Below, piece by piece: positions 20,493-30,606 of a DNA stretch of 64,000 nucleotides; within the stretch, counting starts at the first letter, position 1, and every line of letters starts with the position of its first letter. The stretch covers positions 1,426,001 to 1,490,000 of the forward strand of contig NC_014394.1 of the NCBI RefSeq assembly GCF_000145255.1, given 5' to 3'. The position numbers and the translations under genes are program-made. The notes under the pieces were generated by a model. It was not told the origin of the DNA and ran no database searches. It worked only from the letters and a program-made list of their open reading frames with translations. The stretch comes from Gallionella capsiferriformans ES-2 (GTDB lineage Bacteria; Pseudomonadota; Gammaproteobacteria; Burkholderiales; Gallionellaceae).

Positions 20493-21463
20493 TCAAAGTA
20501 TTGAGCGGGGATATCGGCGGCACCAAGACGCGACTGGCGATTGCGAGCGTAACGGGCACGCGGGTAGAGATCGAGCATGAAGCGAGTTTCCCCAGTCAGT
20601 CGTACGACACGTTCGACGCGCTGCTGGGCGAATTCTTAACCGGTTTAGACGTGCCGGAGTTTTCGGCCTTCGGTGTCGCAGGCCCCGTTCAGGGACGGGT
20701 TGTGCAGACGACGAATCTGCCCTGGTTTATCGATGCTGACGCACTGCAACGCCGTTTTGGCTTGACGCACTGCGCCTTGCTCAACGATCTTGAGGCGACT
20801 GCCTGCGGCTTGCCAGCCTTAGGCGATGAGGACTTGCTGACCTTGCAGGCCGGATCGCCGGATGCTGCGGGCAACAGGGCGGTGATCGCGGCGGGGACGG
20901 GCTTAGGGGAGGCGGGTTTATTCTGGAATGGCAAACTGCATCAGCCGTTCGCCACCGAAGGCGGGCACACGAGTTTCGCGCCTTCGAACACGCTGGAATT
21001 TGCGCTGCTGCGGACTTTGCAGCAGCAGTATCAGCACGTCAGCTGGGAGCGCGTGGTATCGGGGATGGGGATAGTCGATCTGCATGCGTTTTTGCGCCAG
21101 TATCGGAGTATCGCAGCACCTGACTGGTTGCAGGTCGAGATGGCGGCAGGAGATGCGGCGGCCGCAATTTCAAATGCGGCCTTGCGTGATGAAATTTGTG
21201 CCGAGACCATGCAATTGTTTGTGCGTCTGTACGGCGCTGAAGCCGGTAATCTGGCGCTCAAAATCATGAGTCGCGGCGGGCTCTATATCGGCGGCGGCAT
21301 CGCACCCAAAATATTGCCGTTGCTGCAAAGCGGTGAATTTATGGAAGCCTTGTTGAATAAAGGCCGCATGCGCCCGTTGCTGGAGGCCATGCCGGTAAAA
21401 GTAATACTCAATGACAGGGCTGCGTTATACGGACCTGCTTTACGCGCCGCAGCGAAAAAATAA
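20489..21463 (+). CDS. glk: Glucokinase
   Basis: ATP-dependent phosphorylation of glucose to glucose-6-phosphate. 324 residues, the length of proteobacterial Glk. The N-terminal phosphate loop is LSGDIGGTKTRLAI; GVAGPVQG, TNLPWFID, LLNDLEA and AAGTGLGEAGL follow, and the glucose-site region EGGHTSFAP is intact. It is translationally coupled to rmuC (ATGA overlap) and lies directly upstream of glycogen phosphorylase, so it likely recycles free glucose produced during glycogen and maltodextrin breakdown. Confidence 0.94.
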   Translation: MIKVLSGDIGGTKTRLAIASVTGTRVEIEHEASFPSQSYDTFDALLGEFLTGLDVPEFSAFGVAGPVQGRVVQTTNLPWFIDADALQRRFGLTHCALLNDLEATACGLPALGDEDLLTLQAGSPDAAGNRAVIAAGTGLGEAGLFWNGKLHQPFATEGGHTSFAPSNTLEFALLRTLQQQYQHVSWERVVSGMGIVDLHAFLRQYRSIAAPDWLQVEMAAGDAAAAISNAALRDEICAETMQLFVRLYGAEAGNLALKIMSRGGLYIGGGIAPKILPLLQSGEFMEALLNKGRMRPLLEAMPVKVILNDRAALYGPALRAAAKK

Positions 21464-21524
21464 ACTTTTGCAGCGTTTTTCCGTGCACGCGGATAGGGCG
21501 TAAATCAGCCATTACACGGGGTAG

Positions 21525-21533
21525 TGCTATAAT
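21525..21533 (+). promoter_or_regulatory. Extended -10 promoter element upstream of glgP
   Basis: The sequence TGCTATAAT is a perfect extended -10 element about 98 bp upstream of the glgP start. No consensus -35 hexamer is visible, as expected for extended -10 promoters. Confidence 0.5.
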
Positions 21534-21631
21534 GCCGCGCTATTGTGCGATTGAATACGGTGAAAAACACGTTTTGTTATCCCTTATATGTGTCGCAAAA
21601 ACTAATTCTTTATTAAATACAGGTGGTTGTT

Positions 21632-24106
21632 ATGAGTTCTTCGAAAAAACCAAATTCTGCTCAGCTTGACAGATCAAATCCTGAAGTGTTGCAAAGGATG
21701 TTGTCGAATCACTTAATTTATACCGAAGGCAAGTCCGTTGCCACGGCGACTGAACGTGACTGGTTTGAGGCGTCCGCCCATGCCGTGCGCGACCAGATGA
21801 TCGAAAAACACCTGAAAACCACCGAGGCCTGCGTGGATCAGGATCCTAAACGGCTGTATTATCTGTCTTTGGAATTTTTGATCGGTCGCACCTTGTCGAA
21901 TGCGGCGCTCAATATGGGGCTTGAGCCTGCATTGCGCGACAGTCTGAAAGCGCTGGGCCATGATCTGGAAGAAGTCGAAGAAACAGAAATCGATGCTGCG
22001 CTGGGTAACGGCGGTCTGGGCCGACTGGCTGCGTGTTTCCTTGATTCCATGGCGACGTTGGATCTGCCGGGGCAGGGCTACGGCATCCGTTACGAATACG
22101 GCATGTTTAATCAGCGCATCAAGAATGGTCAGCAGGTCGAGCGTCCGGATAACTGGCTGCGTTTTGGTAACCCCTGGGAATTTCAACGTCCTGAACGCAT
22201 GTATCCGGTCAAGTTCTTTGGTCGCGTTGTGCAGTTTTCCGATGGCGATGGCGGTATCGAACATCACTGGGTCGATTCGGATACGGTTATGGCGATGGCC
22301 TACGATGTGCCTATCCCGGGTTACAACACGGGTACGGTAAACAATCTGCGTCTGTGGGCGGCTAAAGCTGCGCGCGAATTCAATCTCGAATCGTTCAACG
22401 CCGGCGATTATCTCAGCGCGGTTCAGGACAAAAATATCTCCGAGAGCCTCTCTAAGGTGCTGTACCCGAATGACAGCTCTGCCGTGGGTAAGGAATTGCG
22501 CTTAAGACAGGAGTATTTCTTCGTCTCAGCTTCCATACAGGATATCTTGTATCACTTCTTGCAAAAGCACAGCGACTGGAATCAGCTGCCGGAAAAAGTG
22601 GCGATTCAACTCAATGACACACATCCGGCGGTTGGCGTTGCCGAACTGATGTATCAATTGATCGATGTGCATGGTCTGAAATGGGATCATGCCTGGGGTT
22701 TGGTCACCAAGATCTTTGCCTACACCAACCATACCCTGATGCCTGAAGCGCTGGAAACTTGGGCGGTGGAAAAGTTTGAACGCGTATTGCCGCGTCATCT
22801 GGAAATCATCTACGAAATCAATCATCGATTCTTAGCCCAGGTGAACCACTTGTTCCCCGGCGACACCGAGTTGCTCAGTCGTGTTTCCATCATCAATGAA
22901 AGTCATGGCCGTCGCGTGCGCATGGCGCATCTGGCTGTGGTGGGCAGTCATACCGTCAACGGCGTGGCCGCAATTCATAGCGGCTTGCTGCAAACGACCC
23001 TGTTTGCAGATTTCCATCGCATTTATCCGGAAAAATTCATTAACGTGACCAATGGCATCACGCCGCGTCGCTGGTTGAATCAGTGTAATCACAATCTGGC
23101 TCAGCTGATTTCATCGCGTATCGGCAATGGCTTCGTGCGCAATCTCGATCAGCTCAAGGGGCTGATTCCGCATGCAGAAGATGCTGAATTCCGCAAGCAA
23201 TTCCGTGCCGTCAAGCAGGAGAATAAGGCGCGTCTGGCCGAGTACATCAAGGAAAAGGTCGGTATTACCGTCGACATCAATTCGATGTTTGACGTGCAGA
23301 TCAAGCGTATACACGAATACAAACGTCAACTGCTCAATGTACTGCATGTGATTACACTGTATAACCGCATCCGCAGCGGCAACGCACACACGATTACGCC
23401 GCGCACCATCATTTTTGCAGGTAAAGCGGCTCCCGGCTACAAGCTTGCCAAGATGATTATTCGCCTGATCAACGATGTTGCCAGCATCGTGAATGAGGAT
23501 CCTGCCGTACACGGTCTGCTCAAAGTGGTGTTTTTGCCAAACTACGACGTGTCATCGGCTGAAAAGCTGTTCCCGGCCAGTGATCTGTCCGAACAGATTT
23601 CCACCGCGGGTACTGAAGCTTCAGGTACCGGCAATATGAAGATGGCGTTGAATGGTGCGCTGACTATCGGTACGCTCGATGGCGCTAACGTCGAAATCTT
23701 AGAGGAAGTTGGCGACAACAATATCTTCATCTTCGGCCTGACTACGCCACAAGTAGCCGATCTGCGCACCAAGGGTTACAGCGCGTGGGATCACTATTAT
23801 GGCAATGAAGAGTTAAGACAAGTGCTGGACATGATAGGCAATGGTTTCTTCTCTGTTGAAGAGCCGGATCGTTACCGCCAGATTTTTGATAATCTGACTC
23901 ATCATGGCGACCACTACCTGTTGCTGGCCGATTACGCAAGCTACATTTCGACGCAGGATAAGGTCAGTTTGCTCTATCAGGACAAGGAAGAGTGGACGCG
24001 TCGCGCCATTCTCAATGTCGCTAATATGGGCAAGTTTTCCAGCGATCGCACGATCATGGAGTATGCTGATAATGTCTGGAATGTGAAGAGCTTAAAGCAA
24101 AGCTAA
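21632..24106 (+). CDS. glgP: Glycogen/maltodextrin phosphorylase (GT35, GlgP type)
   Basis: Releases glucose-1-phosphate from alpha-1,4-glucan. 824 residues from the ATG at 21632; the frame also has a GTG at 21623, but AGGTGG just before the ATG is the ribosome-binding site. Diagnostic stretches: LSLEFLIGRTLSNAALNMG, ALGNGGLGRLAACFLDSMATL, AIQLNDTHPA, VTNGITPRRWL, and the pyridoxal-phosphate lysine region STAGTEASGTGNMKMALNGA. Length and motifs match the E. coli GlgP/MalP group. It is followed by a terminator and then by a second, divergent member of the family. Confidence 0.95.
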   Translation: MSSSKKPNSAQLDRSNPEVLQRMLSNHLIYTEGKSVATATERDWFEASAHAVRDQMIEKHLKTTEACVDQDPKRLYYLSLEFLIGRTLSNAALNMGLEPALRDSLKALGHDLEEVEETEIDAALGNGGLGRLAACFLDSMATLDLPGQGYGIRYEYGMFNQRIKNGQQVERPDNWLRFGNPWEFQRPERMYPVKFFGRVVQFSDGDGGIEHHWVDSDTVMAMAYDVPIPGYNTGTVNNLRLWAAKAAREFNLESFNAGDYLSAVQDKNISESLSKVLYPNDSSAVGKELRLRQEYFFVSASIQDILYHFLQKHSDWNQLPEKVAIQLNDTHPAVGVAELMYQLIDVHGLKWDHAWGLVTKIFAYTNHTLMPEALETWAVEKFERVLPRHLEIIYEINHRFLAQVNHLFPGDTELLSRVSIINESHGRRVRMAHLAVVGSHTVNGVAAIHSGLLQTTLFADFHRIYPEKFINVTNGITPRRWLNQCNHNLAQLISSRIGNGFVRNLDQLKGLIPHAEDAEFRKQFRAVKQENKARLAEYIKEKVGITVDINSMFDVQIKRIHEYKRQLLNVLHVITLYNRIRSGNAHTITPRTIIFAGKAAPGYKLAKMIIRLINDVASIVNEDPAVHGLLKVVFLPNYDVSSAEKLFPASDLSEQISTAGTEASGTGNMKMALNGALTIGTLDGANVEILEEVGDNNIFIFGLTTPQVADLRTKGYSAWDHYYGNEELRQVLDMIGNGFFSVEEPDRYRQIFDNLTHHGDHYLLLADYASYISTQDKVSLLYQDKEEWTRRAILNVANMGKFSSDRTIMEYADNVWNVKSLKQS

Positions 24107-24135
24107 ACCGGATATTTCAACGCGGTATTAGATTA

Positions 24136-24168
24136 ATGGCCACCTTAATCAAAGGTGGCCATTTTTTT
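24136..24168 (+). terminator. Rho-independent terminator after glgP
   Basis: An 11-base stem (ATGGCCACCTT with AAGGTGGCCAT) and a run of seven T, 30 bp after the stop. Confidence 0.92.
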
Positions 24169-24193
24169 GTCATAAAAACCCGTTGATAGTCTG

Positions 24194-24222
24194 TTCGTTA
24201 CCCAACATAGCTGCGCTATAAT
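24194..24222 (+). promoter_or_regulatory. Candidate promoter of the second phosphorylase gene
   Basis: TATAAT at 24217-24222 with a weak -35-like TTCGTT 17 bp upstream, just after the glgP terminator. This supports separate transcription of the second phosphorylase and glgA. Confidence 0.45.
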
Positions 24223-24270
24223 CCTACCCGTTACACTCAGTCTCATTCTTATGCATCAGAGGAATTGACG

Positions 24271-26832
24271 GTGAAAAAGAGCACTTCATATTTTCTGCAA
24301 GTCCGTCCTAAAGTTCCGGCGCGTCTGGCGCGTCTGGAAGAGTTAGCCAATAATCTTTGGTACGGATGGGATCGGTCAACGCGTCGCCTGTTCGCGAGGC
24401 TGCATCCGGGGTTATGGAAGGCGACCGGCCATAGCCCCAAAGCCTTTTTGAAGCGCGTCGATGAACAGTTACTGCTCGATGCGGCCGAAGATCAAGTTTT
24501 CATCGGCAACTTTAACCGCGTGCTGGCCGATTACGATACGTATCACGATCACCGGTTACCGTCCGGTGGTGCCGACTGGTTAGGCCCTGATGATCTGATC
24601 GCTTATTTTTGCGCTGAATTCGGTTTGCATGAGAGTTTTCCGATCTATTCCGGTGGCTTAGGGATACTGGCGGGTGATCACTGCAAGGCGGCCAGCGATC
24701 TGCGCCTGCCCTTTGCAGGTGTCGGACTCTTATATCGTCAGGGATATTTTCACCAGAATATAGACGGCGAAGGCAATCAGATTGCCAGCAACACCGATTC
24801 TAATTTCGATGATCTGCCCGTCTCGCCCGCATTGCGCCCTGACGGCTCGGAGGCCTATACGCAAATCGAATTGCCCGGCAGCGTCGTGCACATCAAGATA
24901 TGGCAGGCCCGTGTCGGTCATATCACGCTCTACCTGCTGGATACCGATTTGGACAGTAATATCGCCCGCGACCGGGATATCACCCATCGTTTGTATGGCG
25001 GAGACACGGCGATGCGCATCGAGCAGGAAATCGTGCTGGGTATCGGTGGCGTGCGCGCGTTGCAGGCGTTGGGGCTGAAACCCACCGTCTGGCATATCAA
25101 CGAAGGTCATGCTGCCTTTATGATGCTGGAGCGCGTCAGACAGAAGACCAGTGCCGAAGGTTTTTATTTTGAAACCGCACTCGAAGCGGTGGCGGCTAAT
25201 ACGATCTTCACGACCCATACACCGGTGCCAGCAGGACACGATCATTTCAGCGAGGGGATGATACAGCATTACTTTGAGCACTATTACGCCGAACTCAAAC
25301 TCAATCACGCAAGATTTATGATGCTGGGGCGAACCGGTAGCAGCCCGGATTTCAACATGACTGCGCTGGCGCTGCGCGGCTCGCGTTTTCACAACGGTGT
25401 CTCGCGTATTCACGGCAGCGTGTCCTCTGAGATTTGCCGCGAGATGTGGCCTGAAATCGAACCGGCTGAAAATCCGATGACTTATGTCACCAACGGCGTT
25501 CATGCACCGACTTTTCTGGCAACCGAATGGATAGAAGTGCTGGAGCGTTATCTGGGGTCGGAATGGAATGCCCGCATGAATGATTTGAAATTGTGGGAGG
25601 GGGTGGACGACATTCCTGATCATGTCTTCTGGAGCGTGCATCAAACCCTGAAAGTTAAAATGCTCAATGCCGTCAGCGAACGCATCACCGCGCAGCATTT
25701 TCGCAATCGCGGCTCAGAGGCGCATCTTGACCGACTGCTCAAATACGTTAACCCGGAAAACCCCAATATTCTGACCGTCGGTTTTGCGCGACGTTTTGCC
25801 ACCTATAAGCGCGCTACCATGCTGTTCAGTAATCTGGACTGGTTGCGCGAAATTCTTCACAACCCCGACCGTCCGGTGGTGTTTATTTTTGCCGGCAAGG
25901 CGCATCCGGCCGATATTCCGGGACAGGATCTGATTCGCCACATCACCCATATTTCTAAAATGACCGAATTCACCGGTAAAATTTTGCTGGTGGAAGGTTA
26001 TGATCTGGCCTTGTCTCGCAAACTGGTGTCAGGCGTCGACGTCTGGCTGAATAATCCTCTGTATCCGCTGGAGGCGAGCGGCACCTCGGGCATGAAGGCG
26101 GGTATGAATGGCTGCATTAATTTATCTGTGCTGGATGGATGGTGGGGGGAGAGTTATGACGGACGTAACGGTTGGGCAATCAAGCCGGTCTCAGAAACAT
26201 TGAGCGAGGATATTCGAACGCGCGAGGAAACGCGTACGCTCTATGAGTTATTACAGGATCAGGTGGTACCCAGCTACTATGCTTACGGAAAAATGGGATT
26301 TTCGCCTGCCTGGGTAAAAATGGCCAAGCGTTCGATGGCTTCCATTATTCCCCGCTTTAATTCAAAACGCATGGTCAGCGAGTATCTGGCTAAGTGCTAT
26401 TTACCGGCTAGCCGGCAGCATGTGCTGTATACGCAAAATGAATACGAAAATTCCCATCTTCTTGCCGATTGGAAATTGCGTATCAAGGCTGCGTGGTCTG
26501 AGGTTTCACTGAACCGTACGCAATTGCCGGTTGCGCAGATTAACTATGGCGATCGTCTCTATTTTGAAGTGGCGGTAAACTTGAACCGGCTTACCCCGGT
26601 TGATGTCGTGGTTGAAATTCTGTTAGGTTACAACACTAAAAACGATCAACTGGTTTCTGTTCGTCATTATCGATTTGAGTCGACCGACCGGATCAATGAA
26701 TCCGGCGAGCACGTGTTTGTCACTGAGTTGCAACCGGAGCAATGTGGCAATCTGGAATACCGCATCCGCGTTTATCCGTTTCATGAGTTGCTGACGCATC
26801 CGTTTGAGTTAGGGATGATGCGCTGGCTGTAA
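24271..26832 (+). CDS. Alpha-glucan phosphorylase (GT35, long AgpA-like type)
   Basis: 853 residues with the GTG start at 24271 (AGAGGA upstream; a TTG six bases earlier is possible). This is the subfamily found in Thermotoga, mycobacteria and many proteobacteria rather than the GlgP/MalP type: the N-terminus has LARLEELANNLWYGWDRSTRRLF, followed by YFCAEFGLHESFPIYSGGLGILAGDH and HINEGHAAFMMLERV. The pyridoxal-phosphate site is LEASGTSGMKAGMNGCINLS. It likely also releases glucose-1-phosphate, perhaps from a different chain length or branch structure; that preference is not readable from sequence. glgA follows within 40 bp. Confidence 0.93.
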   Translation: MKKSTSYFLQVRPKVPARLARLEELANNLWYGWDRSTRRLFARLHPGLWKATGHSPKAFLKRVDEQLLLDAAEDQVFIGNFNRVLADYDTYHDHRLPSGGADWLGPDDLIAYFCAEFGLHESFPIYSGGLGILAGDHCKAASDLRLPFAGVGLLYRQGYFHQNIDGEGNQIASNTDSNFDDLPVSPALRPDGSEAYTQIELPGSVVHIKIWQARVGHITLYLLDTDLDSNIARDRDITHRLYGGDTAMRIEQEIVLGIGGVRALQALGLKPTVWHINEGHAAFMMLERVRQKTSAEGFYFETALEAVAANTIFTTHTPVPAGHDHFSEGMIQHYFEHYYAELKLNHARFMMLGRTGSSPDFNMTALALRGSRFHNGVSRIHGSVSSEICREMWPEIEPAENPMTYVTNGVHAPTFLATEWIEVLERYLGSEWNARMNDLKLWEGVDDIPDHVFWSVHQTLKVKMLNAVSERITAQHFRNRGSEAHLDRLLKYVNPENPNILTVGFARRFATYKRATMLFSNLDWLREILHNPDRPVVFIFAGKAHPADIPGQDLIRHITHISKMTEFTGKILLVEGYDLALSRKLVSGVDVWLNNPLYPLEASGTSGMKAGMNGCINLSVLDGWWGESYDGRNGWAIKPVSETLSEDIRTREETRTLYELLQDQVVPSYYAYGKMGFSPAWVKMAKRSMASIIPRFNSKRMVSEYLAKCYLPASRQHVLYTQNEYENSHLLADWKLRIKAAWSEVSLNRTQLPVAQINYGDRLYFEVAVNLNRLTPVDVVVEILLGYNTKNDQLVSVRHYRFESTDRINESGEHVFVTELQPEQCGNLEYRIRVYPFHELLTHPFELGMMRWL

Positions 26833-26870
26833 TTCGTATTTTGAACTGTTCGGGCTTAAAAGGGATTCAA

Positions 26871-28331
26871 ATGGCTAATATTAAAGTTTTATTCGTAACA
26901 TCCGAGATGGCGCCATTAATCAAGACGGGCGGTTTGGCTGACGTCAGCGGAGCGCTGCCTGCAGCCCTGCGCGAATTAAATGTAGATGTGCGTGTGCTGC
27001 TGCCCGGCTACCCTCAGGTCATGGCAAAGATGGGCCCCAGTGAAGTGGTCGCGACGTTCGATAATTTACCGGGATTTCCGCCCTCGCGGCTGTTGTTTAC
27101 GGTCATGAATAACGGTGTTCCGTTGCTGGTGCTCGATTGCCCTGCATTGTATCGTCGTGATGGTGGGCCCTATATGGATCCTGTAACAGGTCATGACTGG
27201 ATCGACAATCCGATTCGTTTCGGCCTGCTGTCGAAAATTGCAGCGATGTTGGGCAGCCACGATAACCCGCTGTCCTGGCATCCTGATCTGGTTCATGGCA
27301 ACGACTGGCAAACCGGGCTGACCGGCGTGTATCTAAGCGAAGCTGCGGGGGCAGTGCCCAATATCATCACCATACACAATCTGGCGTTTCAAGGTAATTT
27401 CCGACCCAAAAAGGTAGAGTTGCTGCACTTGCCCGAGGCCTGTTTTAATGTCAACGGGGTTGAACTGTATGGCAATATGTCCTTCCTCAAGGGCGGCTTG
27501 TATTACGCGTATCACATCACGACCGTCAGTCCGAATTATGCGCAGGAAATCCAAGGGGATGAACTGGGTTTCGGTCTGCAAGGGCTGTTGCGCTCACGCA
27601 GCGAGGATGTGACCGGCATACTCAACGGCATAGATACGGACGAATGGAATCCCGAAACGGACCGGCATTTGCCCAGCCATTTTAGCGTTGCGCGGATGGC
27701 GGGAAAGGGGCAAAACAAGGAGGCCTTGCAAAGGCGCATGGGGCTGGAAGTCAATTCTGATGTGCCGCTGCTGGGGGTGGTTAGCCGCCTGACACATCAA
27801 AAGGGGCTGGATTTACTGCTTGAGATTGCCCCGCGTCTGCTCGAATTGCCGGTACAACTGGTGATCTTGGGCAGCGGCGAAGCTTCCATGCAAAAAATTG
27901 CCAGCGATCTGGCGCAAAGCTACCCGGGTAAAATTGCCGTGATGATCGGGTTTGACGAGGCGCTGTCTCATCAAATCGAGGCGGGGATCGATATGTTTGT
28001 GATGCCGTCGCGTTTTGAGCCTTGCGGATTGAATCAGTTCTACAGTCAGCGCTATGGCACGCCGCCGATAGTCCATCGCACAGGCGGGCTTGCCGACTCG
28101 GTGGTCGACTGCAACGCCGATACCTTGCGGGACGGTACGGCCAGCGGTTTTGTGTTCAGCGGAATGACGACTGAGAACTTATTTGCCACGATACAACGCG
28201 CGATTGAAGTGTACCGCGATGAGCGAAAATGGAAAGCGCTGCGTAAGAACTGCATGAGCAAAGACTTTACCTGGCAGACCAGCGCAAAATCATACCAATC
28301 AGTCTATCGGAAAGTGCTGGGTCGCACTTGA
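26871..28331 (+). CDS. glgA: Glycogen synthase (ADP-glucose type, GT5)
   Basis: Transfers glucose from ADP-glucose to the non-reducing end of an alpha-1,4-glucan. 486 residues. The ADP-glucose-binding loop KTGGLADVSGALP is close to the N-terminus, HGNDWQTGL and VSPNYAQEI are in the first domain, and the C-terminal domain carries VSRLTHQKGLDLL, MPSRFEPCGLNQFYSQRYGT and RTGGLADSV. I chose the ATG at 26871, preceded by AAGGG, over an upstream in-frame start. No glgC or glgB is in the window, so ADP-glucose supply and branching must be encoded elsewhere. Confidence 0.95.
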   Translation: MANIKVLFVTSEMAPLIKTGGLADVSGALPAALRELNVDVRVLLPGYPQVMAKMGPSEVVATFDNLPGFPPSRLLFTVMNNGVPLLVLDCPALYRRDGGPYMDPVTGHDWIDNPIRFGLLSKIAAMLGSHDNPLSWHPDLVHGNDWQTGLTGVYLSEAAGAVPNIITIHNLAFQGNFRPKKVELLHLPEACFNVNGVELYGNMSFLKGGLYYAYHITTVSPNYAQEIQGDELGFGLQGLLRSRSEDVTGILNGIDTDEWNPETDRHLPSHFSVARMAGKGQNKEALQRRMGLEVNSDVPLLGVVSRLTHQKGLDLLLEIAPRLLELPVQLVILGSGEASMQKIASDLAQSYPGKIAVMIGFDEALSHQIEAGIDMFVMPSRFEPCGLNQFYSQRYGTPPIVHRTGGLADSVVDCNADTLRDGTASGFVFSGMTTENLFATIQRAIEVYRDERKWKALRKNCMSKDFTWQTSAKSYQSVYRKVLGRT

Positions 28332-28382
28332 CCGTCGTCTATCGTATCCGTCTTGCCGCGTATGAATTGAGGCAAGGATAAA

Positions 28383-29069
28383 ATGATCCCCTTCAAATTA
28401 GTCGACACGGCCTTTGAGGCCGGTGTCGCTCTGCGGCTGTATCAGCGGGGTGACGAATTTTCCATTCGTGTGGATAAGGCGGGCGAACTGATGAACAGCC
28501 GGGCACATCACTCAGAAGAGGTGCTCGCAGAAGTGGCGTGCCGGATGATCGCGAATCGTCAAAAACCTCATCTGCTGGTGGGAGGGCTGGGCATGGGATT
28601 TACGCTGGCGGCGGTGTTATCCCACACGGTGCCGGAGGCACGCGTGACCGTAGCCGAACTGATTCCTGCCGTGGTGCGCTGGAACCGCGAATTTATCGGG
28701 CAGCTGGCAGGCGCTCCGCTTGCAGACGCACGTGTCCATGTGATGGAACTCGACGTAGGGCAAGTGATGCGGCAAGGCAAAAACAGTTTCGACGCCATCA
28801 TGCTCGATGTCGATAACGGCCCGAGTTCCTTCACCCATGAGGACAACGATGCGCTCTACAGTTTGCGCGGATTAAAGCTGATTTATGATGCGTTAAAACC
28901 CGGTGGTGTATTCACGGTCTGGTCAGCTAGCACGGATCCAGCATTTACTCAGCGGATGATCAAGACAGGTTTTAATGTCAGCGAGCAGCGTGTCGGCTCT
29001 CACGCCTCTAAACGCGGTAATCGGCACAATATCTGGATCGGCGTCAGGCCGGACCATTTTTCGATATAA
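28383..29069 (+). CDS. Spermidine synthase-like SAM-binding protein
   Basis: 228 residues with a Rossmann methyltransferase fold of the polyamine-synthase superfamily: LLVGGLGMGFTLAAVL (motif I), VTVAELIPAVVRWNR (acidic loop), DAIMLDVDNGPSSFTHEDN (motif near the catalytic Asp) and LKPGGVFTVWSAS. It is shorter than true spermidine synthases (about 280) and lacks their N-terminal beta domain, so the substrate is uncertain; it may be a methyltransferase or aminopropyltransferase of unknown target. It lies downstream of glgA and ends at a terminator shared with convergent mdh. Confidence 0.7.
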   Translation: MIPFKLVDTAFEAGVALRLYQRGDEFSIRVDKAGELMNSRAHHSEEVLAEVACRMIANRQKPHLLVGGLGMGFTLAAVLSHTVPEARVTVAELIPAVVRWNREFIGQLAGAPLADARVHVMELDVGQVMRQGKNSFDAIMLDVDNGPSSFTHEDNDALYSLRGLKLIYDALKPGGVFTVWSASTDPAFTQRMIKTGFNVSEQRVGSHASKRGNRHNIWIGVRPDHFSI

Positions 29070-29113
29070 AAAAGAGCGCCCCGCAGTGAAACGGGGCGCT
29101 TAATTCATTTTTT
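29069..29113. terminator. Bidirectional terminator between convergent genes
   Basis: Stem AGCGCCCCG (29075-29083) and CGGGGCGCT (29092-29100) with an 8-base loop. T-rich tracts follow on both strands (ATTTTTT on plus, CTCTTTTTTATA on minus), so it can end both the spermidine-synthase-like gene and mdh. Confidence 0.85.
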
Positions 29114-29135
29114 AACACTGGGACTGATAGTCGCT

Positions 29136-30119
29136 TTACGCAAATAAATGTTTTACCAGTTCGCGTTCTTCCATCAATTCACGGTGAGAGTCCAGCATGT
29201 GTTTGCGTCCTAATTCGCTGATGGGCAAATCCTGTACGATCTTGAAGTGGCCGTTCTTGCAGGTGACGGGAAAGCCATACAGCACGCCTTCGGGAATGTC
29301 ATAACTACCGTCAGAGGGCACGCTCATGGTGACCCAGTCGTTGTGATGGGAGCTTAACATCCAGTCGTGGATATGACCGACAGCCGCGTTGGCCGCACTC
29401 GCAGCGCTGGACAGTCCGCGCGCCTCAATGACGGCCGCACCGCGTTTTTGCACCGAAGGAATAAACGTGTTTTCGACCCAGTCCTGATCCGGCAGAATAT
29501 CGCGTACCAGACGGCCGCGAATTTCGGCGTGATCAAGATCAGGATACTGTGTGCCGGAATGATTTCCCCAGATAATCATCTTTTTGATATCGCGTATCGG
29601 CTGGAATAATTTCTGTGCAATCTGAGCGATTGCGCGGTTGTGATCGAGCCGCATCATCGCGGAAAAGTTGCGCGGATCGAGATCCGGCGCATTTTTCATC
29701 GCAATCAGCGCATTCGTATTGGCAGGATTGCCGACCACCAGCACCTTGACGTGACGGGCTGCATATTCGTTGAGCAATTTGCCCTGCGCTGAAAAAATCG
29801 CGCCGTTCGCTTCGAGCAGATCTTTACGCTCCATGCCTTTGCTGCGCGGACGCGCGCCGATCAGCAGTGCGATTTCGGTATCTTTGAAAGCGACCTTCGG
29901 ATCATCGGTGATGATGACCTGTTGCAACAGCGGGAATGCACAGTCTTCCAGTTCCATCATCACCCCGCGCAGTGCGCCTTGCGCCTGCGGAAGATCCAGT
30001 AATTGCAGGATGACCGGTTGCTCACGCCCCAGCATATCGCCGTTTGCGATGCGAAACAATGCGGCATAACCGATTTGTCCGGCGGCGCCGGTGATAGTGA
30101 CACGGATAGGTGCTTTCAT
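29136..30119 (-). CDS. mdh: Malate dehydrogenase
   Basis: Oxidises malate to oxaloacetate in the TCA cycle. 327 residues of the LDH-like cytosolic type common in betaproteobacteria: [22 protein letters not shown] (NAD site), [15 protein letters not shown] (substrate loop), [19 protein letters not shown] and the catalytic His in [13 protein letters not shown]. The ATG at 30119 has AGGAGC upstream; longer in-frame starts lack homology. Divergent from sdhC, as in many betaproteobacterial TCA clusters. Confidence 0.96.
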   Translation of the reverse strand: MKAPIRVTITGAAGQIGYAALFRIANGDMLGREQPVILQLLDLPQAQGALRGVMMELEDCAFPLLQQVIITDDPKVAFKDTEIALLIGARPRSKGMERKDLLEANGAIFSAQGKLLNEYAARHVKVLVVGNPANTNALIAMKNAPDLDPRNFSAMMRLDHNRAIAQIAQKLFQPIRDIKKMIIWGNHSGTQYPDLDHAEIRGRLVRDILPDQDWVENTFIPSVQKRGAAVIEARGLSSAASAANAAVGHIHDWMLSSHHNDWVTMSVPSDGSYDIPEGVLYGFPVTCKNGHFKIVQDLPISELGRKHMLDSHRELMEERELVKHLFA

Positions 30120-30231
30120 GGAGTTGCTCCTTGTGTGATGAAGTGGGCACATGATAGATCTTTTAGTATTCTCATGCCATGCAAAAGGTGTAACATTGCA
30201 TCCGGAATTTTCATCACGCAAAAGGTTCGCA

Positions 30232-30606
30232 ATGCTAAAAAAACGTCCGAAACATCTTGCGCTGCATCTCATTAAATTACCGCTTCCAGGCTTTGTGTCG
30301 ATACTTCACCGTATAAGCGGTCTGGCACTTTTTCTCGCACTCCCCTTGTTTCTGCTCATGTTGCAATACAGCTTACGCTCTGTTGAGACTTATACATCGT
30401 TGATGGACGTGTTATCACATCCGTTAGCCAAACTCGTATTACTGGGTTTGTTGTGGTCTTTTTTGCATCACTTTTGTGCCGGCATTCGTTATCTGGCGAT
30501 TGATCTGCATTACATCAGCAATCTTGCCGAGGCACGCAGCAGCAGCAAGATCGTGATGGTAGTAAGTTTGCTGTTAACCGTATTGATCGGGGTGAAATTA
30601 TGGTAA
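30232..30606 (+). CDS. sdhC: Succinate dehydrogenase cytochrome b556 subunit
   Basis: 124-residue membrane anchor of complex II. It has the family motif [26 protein letters not shown] (quinone-site Ser and Arg in SILHR) and the heme-ligand region [18 protein letters not shown], with three hydrophobic helices. I chose the ATG at 30232 because homology begins there. It overlaps sdhD by 7 bp. Confidence 0.93.
   Translation: MLKKRPKHLALHLIKLPLPGFVSILHRISGLALFLALPLFLLMLQYSLRSVETYTSLMDVLSHPLAKLVLLGLLWSFLHHFCAGIRYLAIDLHYISNLAEARSSSKIVMVVSLLLTVLIGVKLW

Noticed and set aside
24183-24188. TTGATA as -35 box for the second phosphorylase
   Set aside because: It is 28 bp from the TATAAT, too far for a sigma-70 promoter.
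24730-25698. 322-codon minus-strand ORF opposite the AgpA-like phosphorylase gene
   Set aside because: Shadow ORF with no domain signal.
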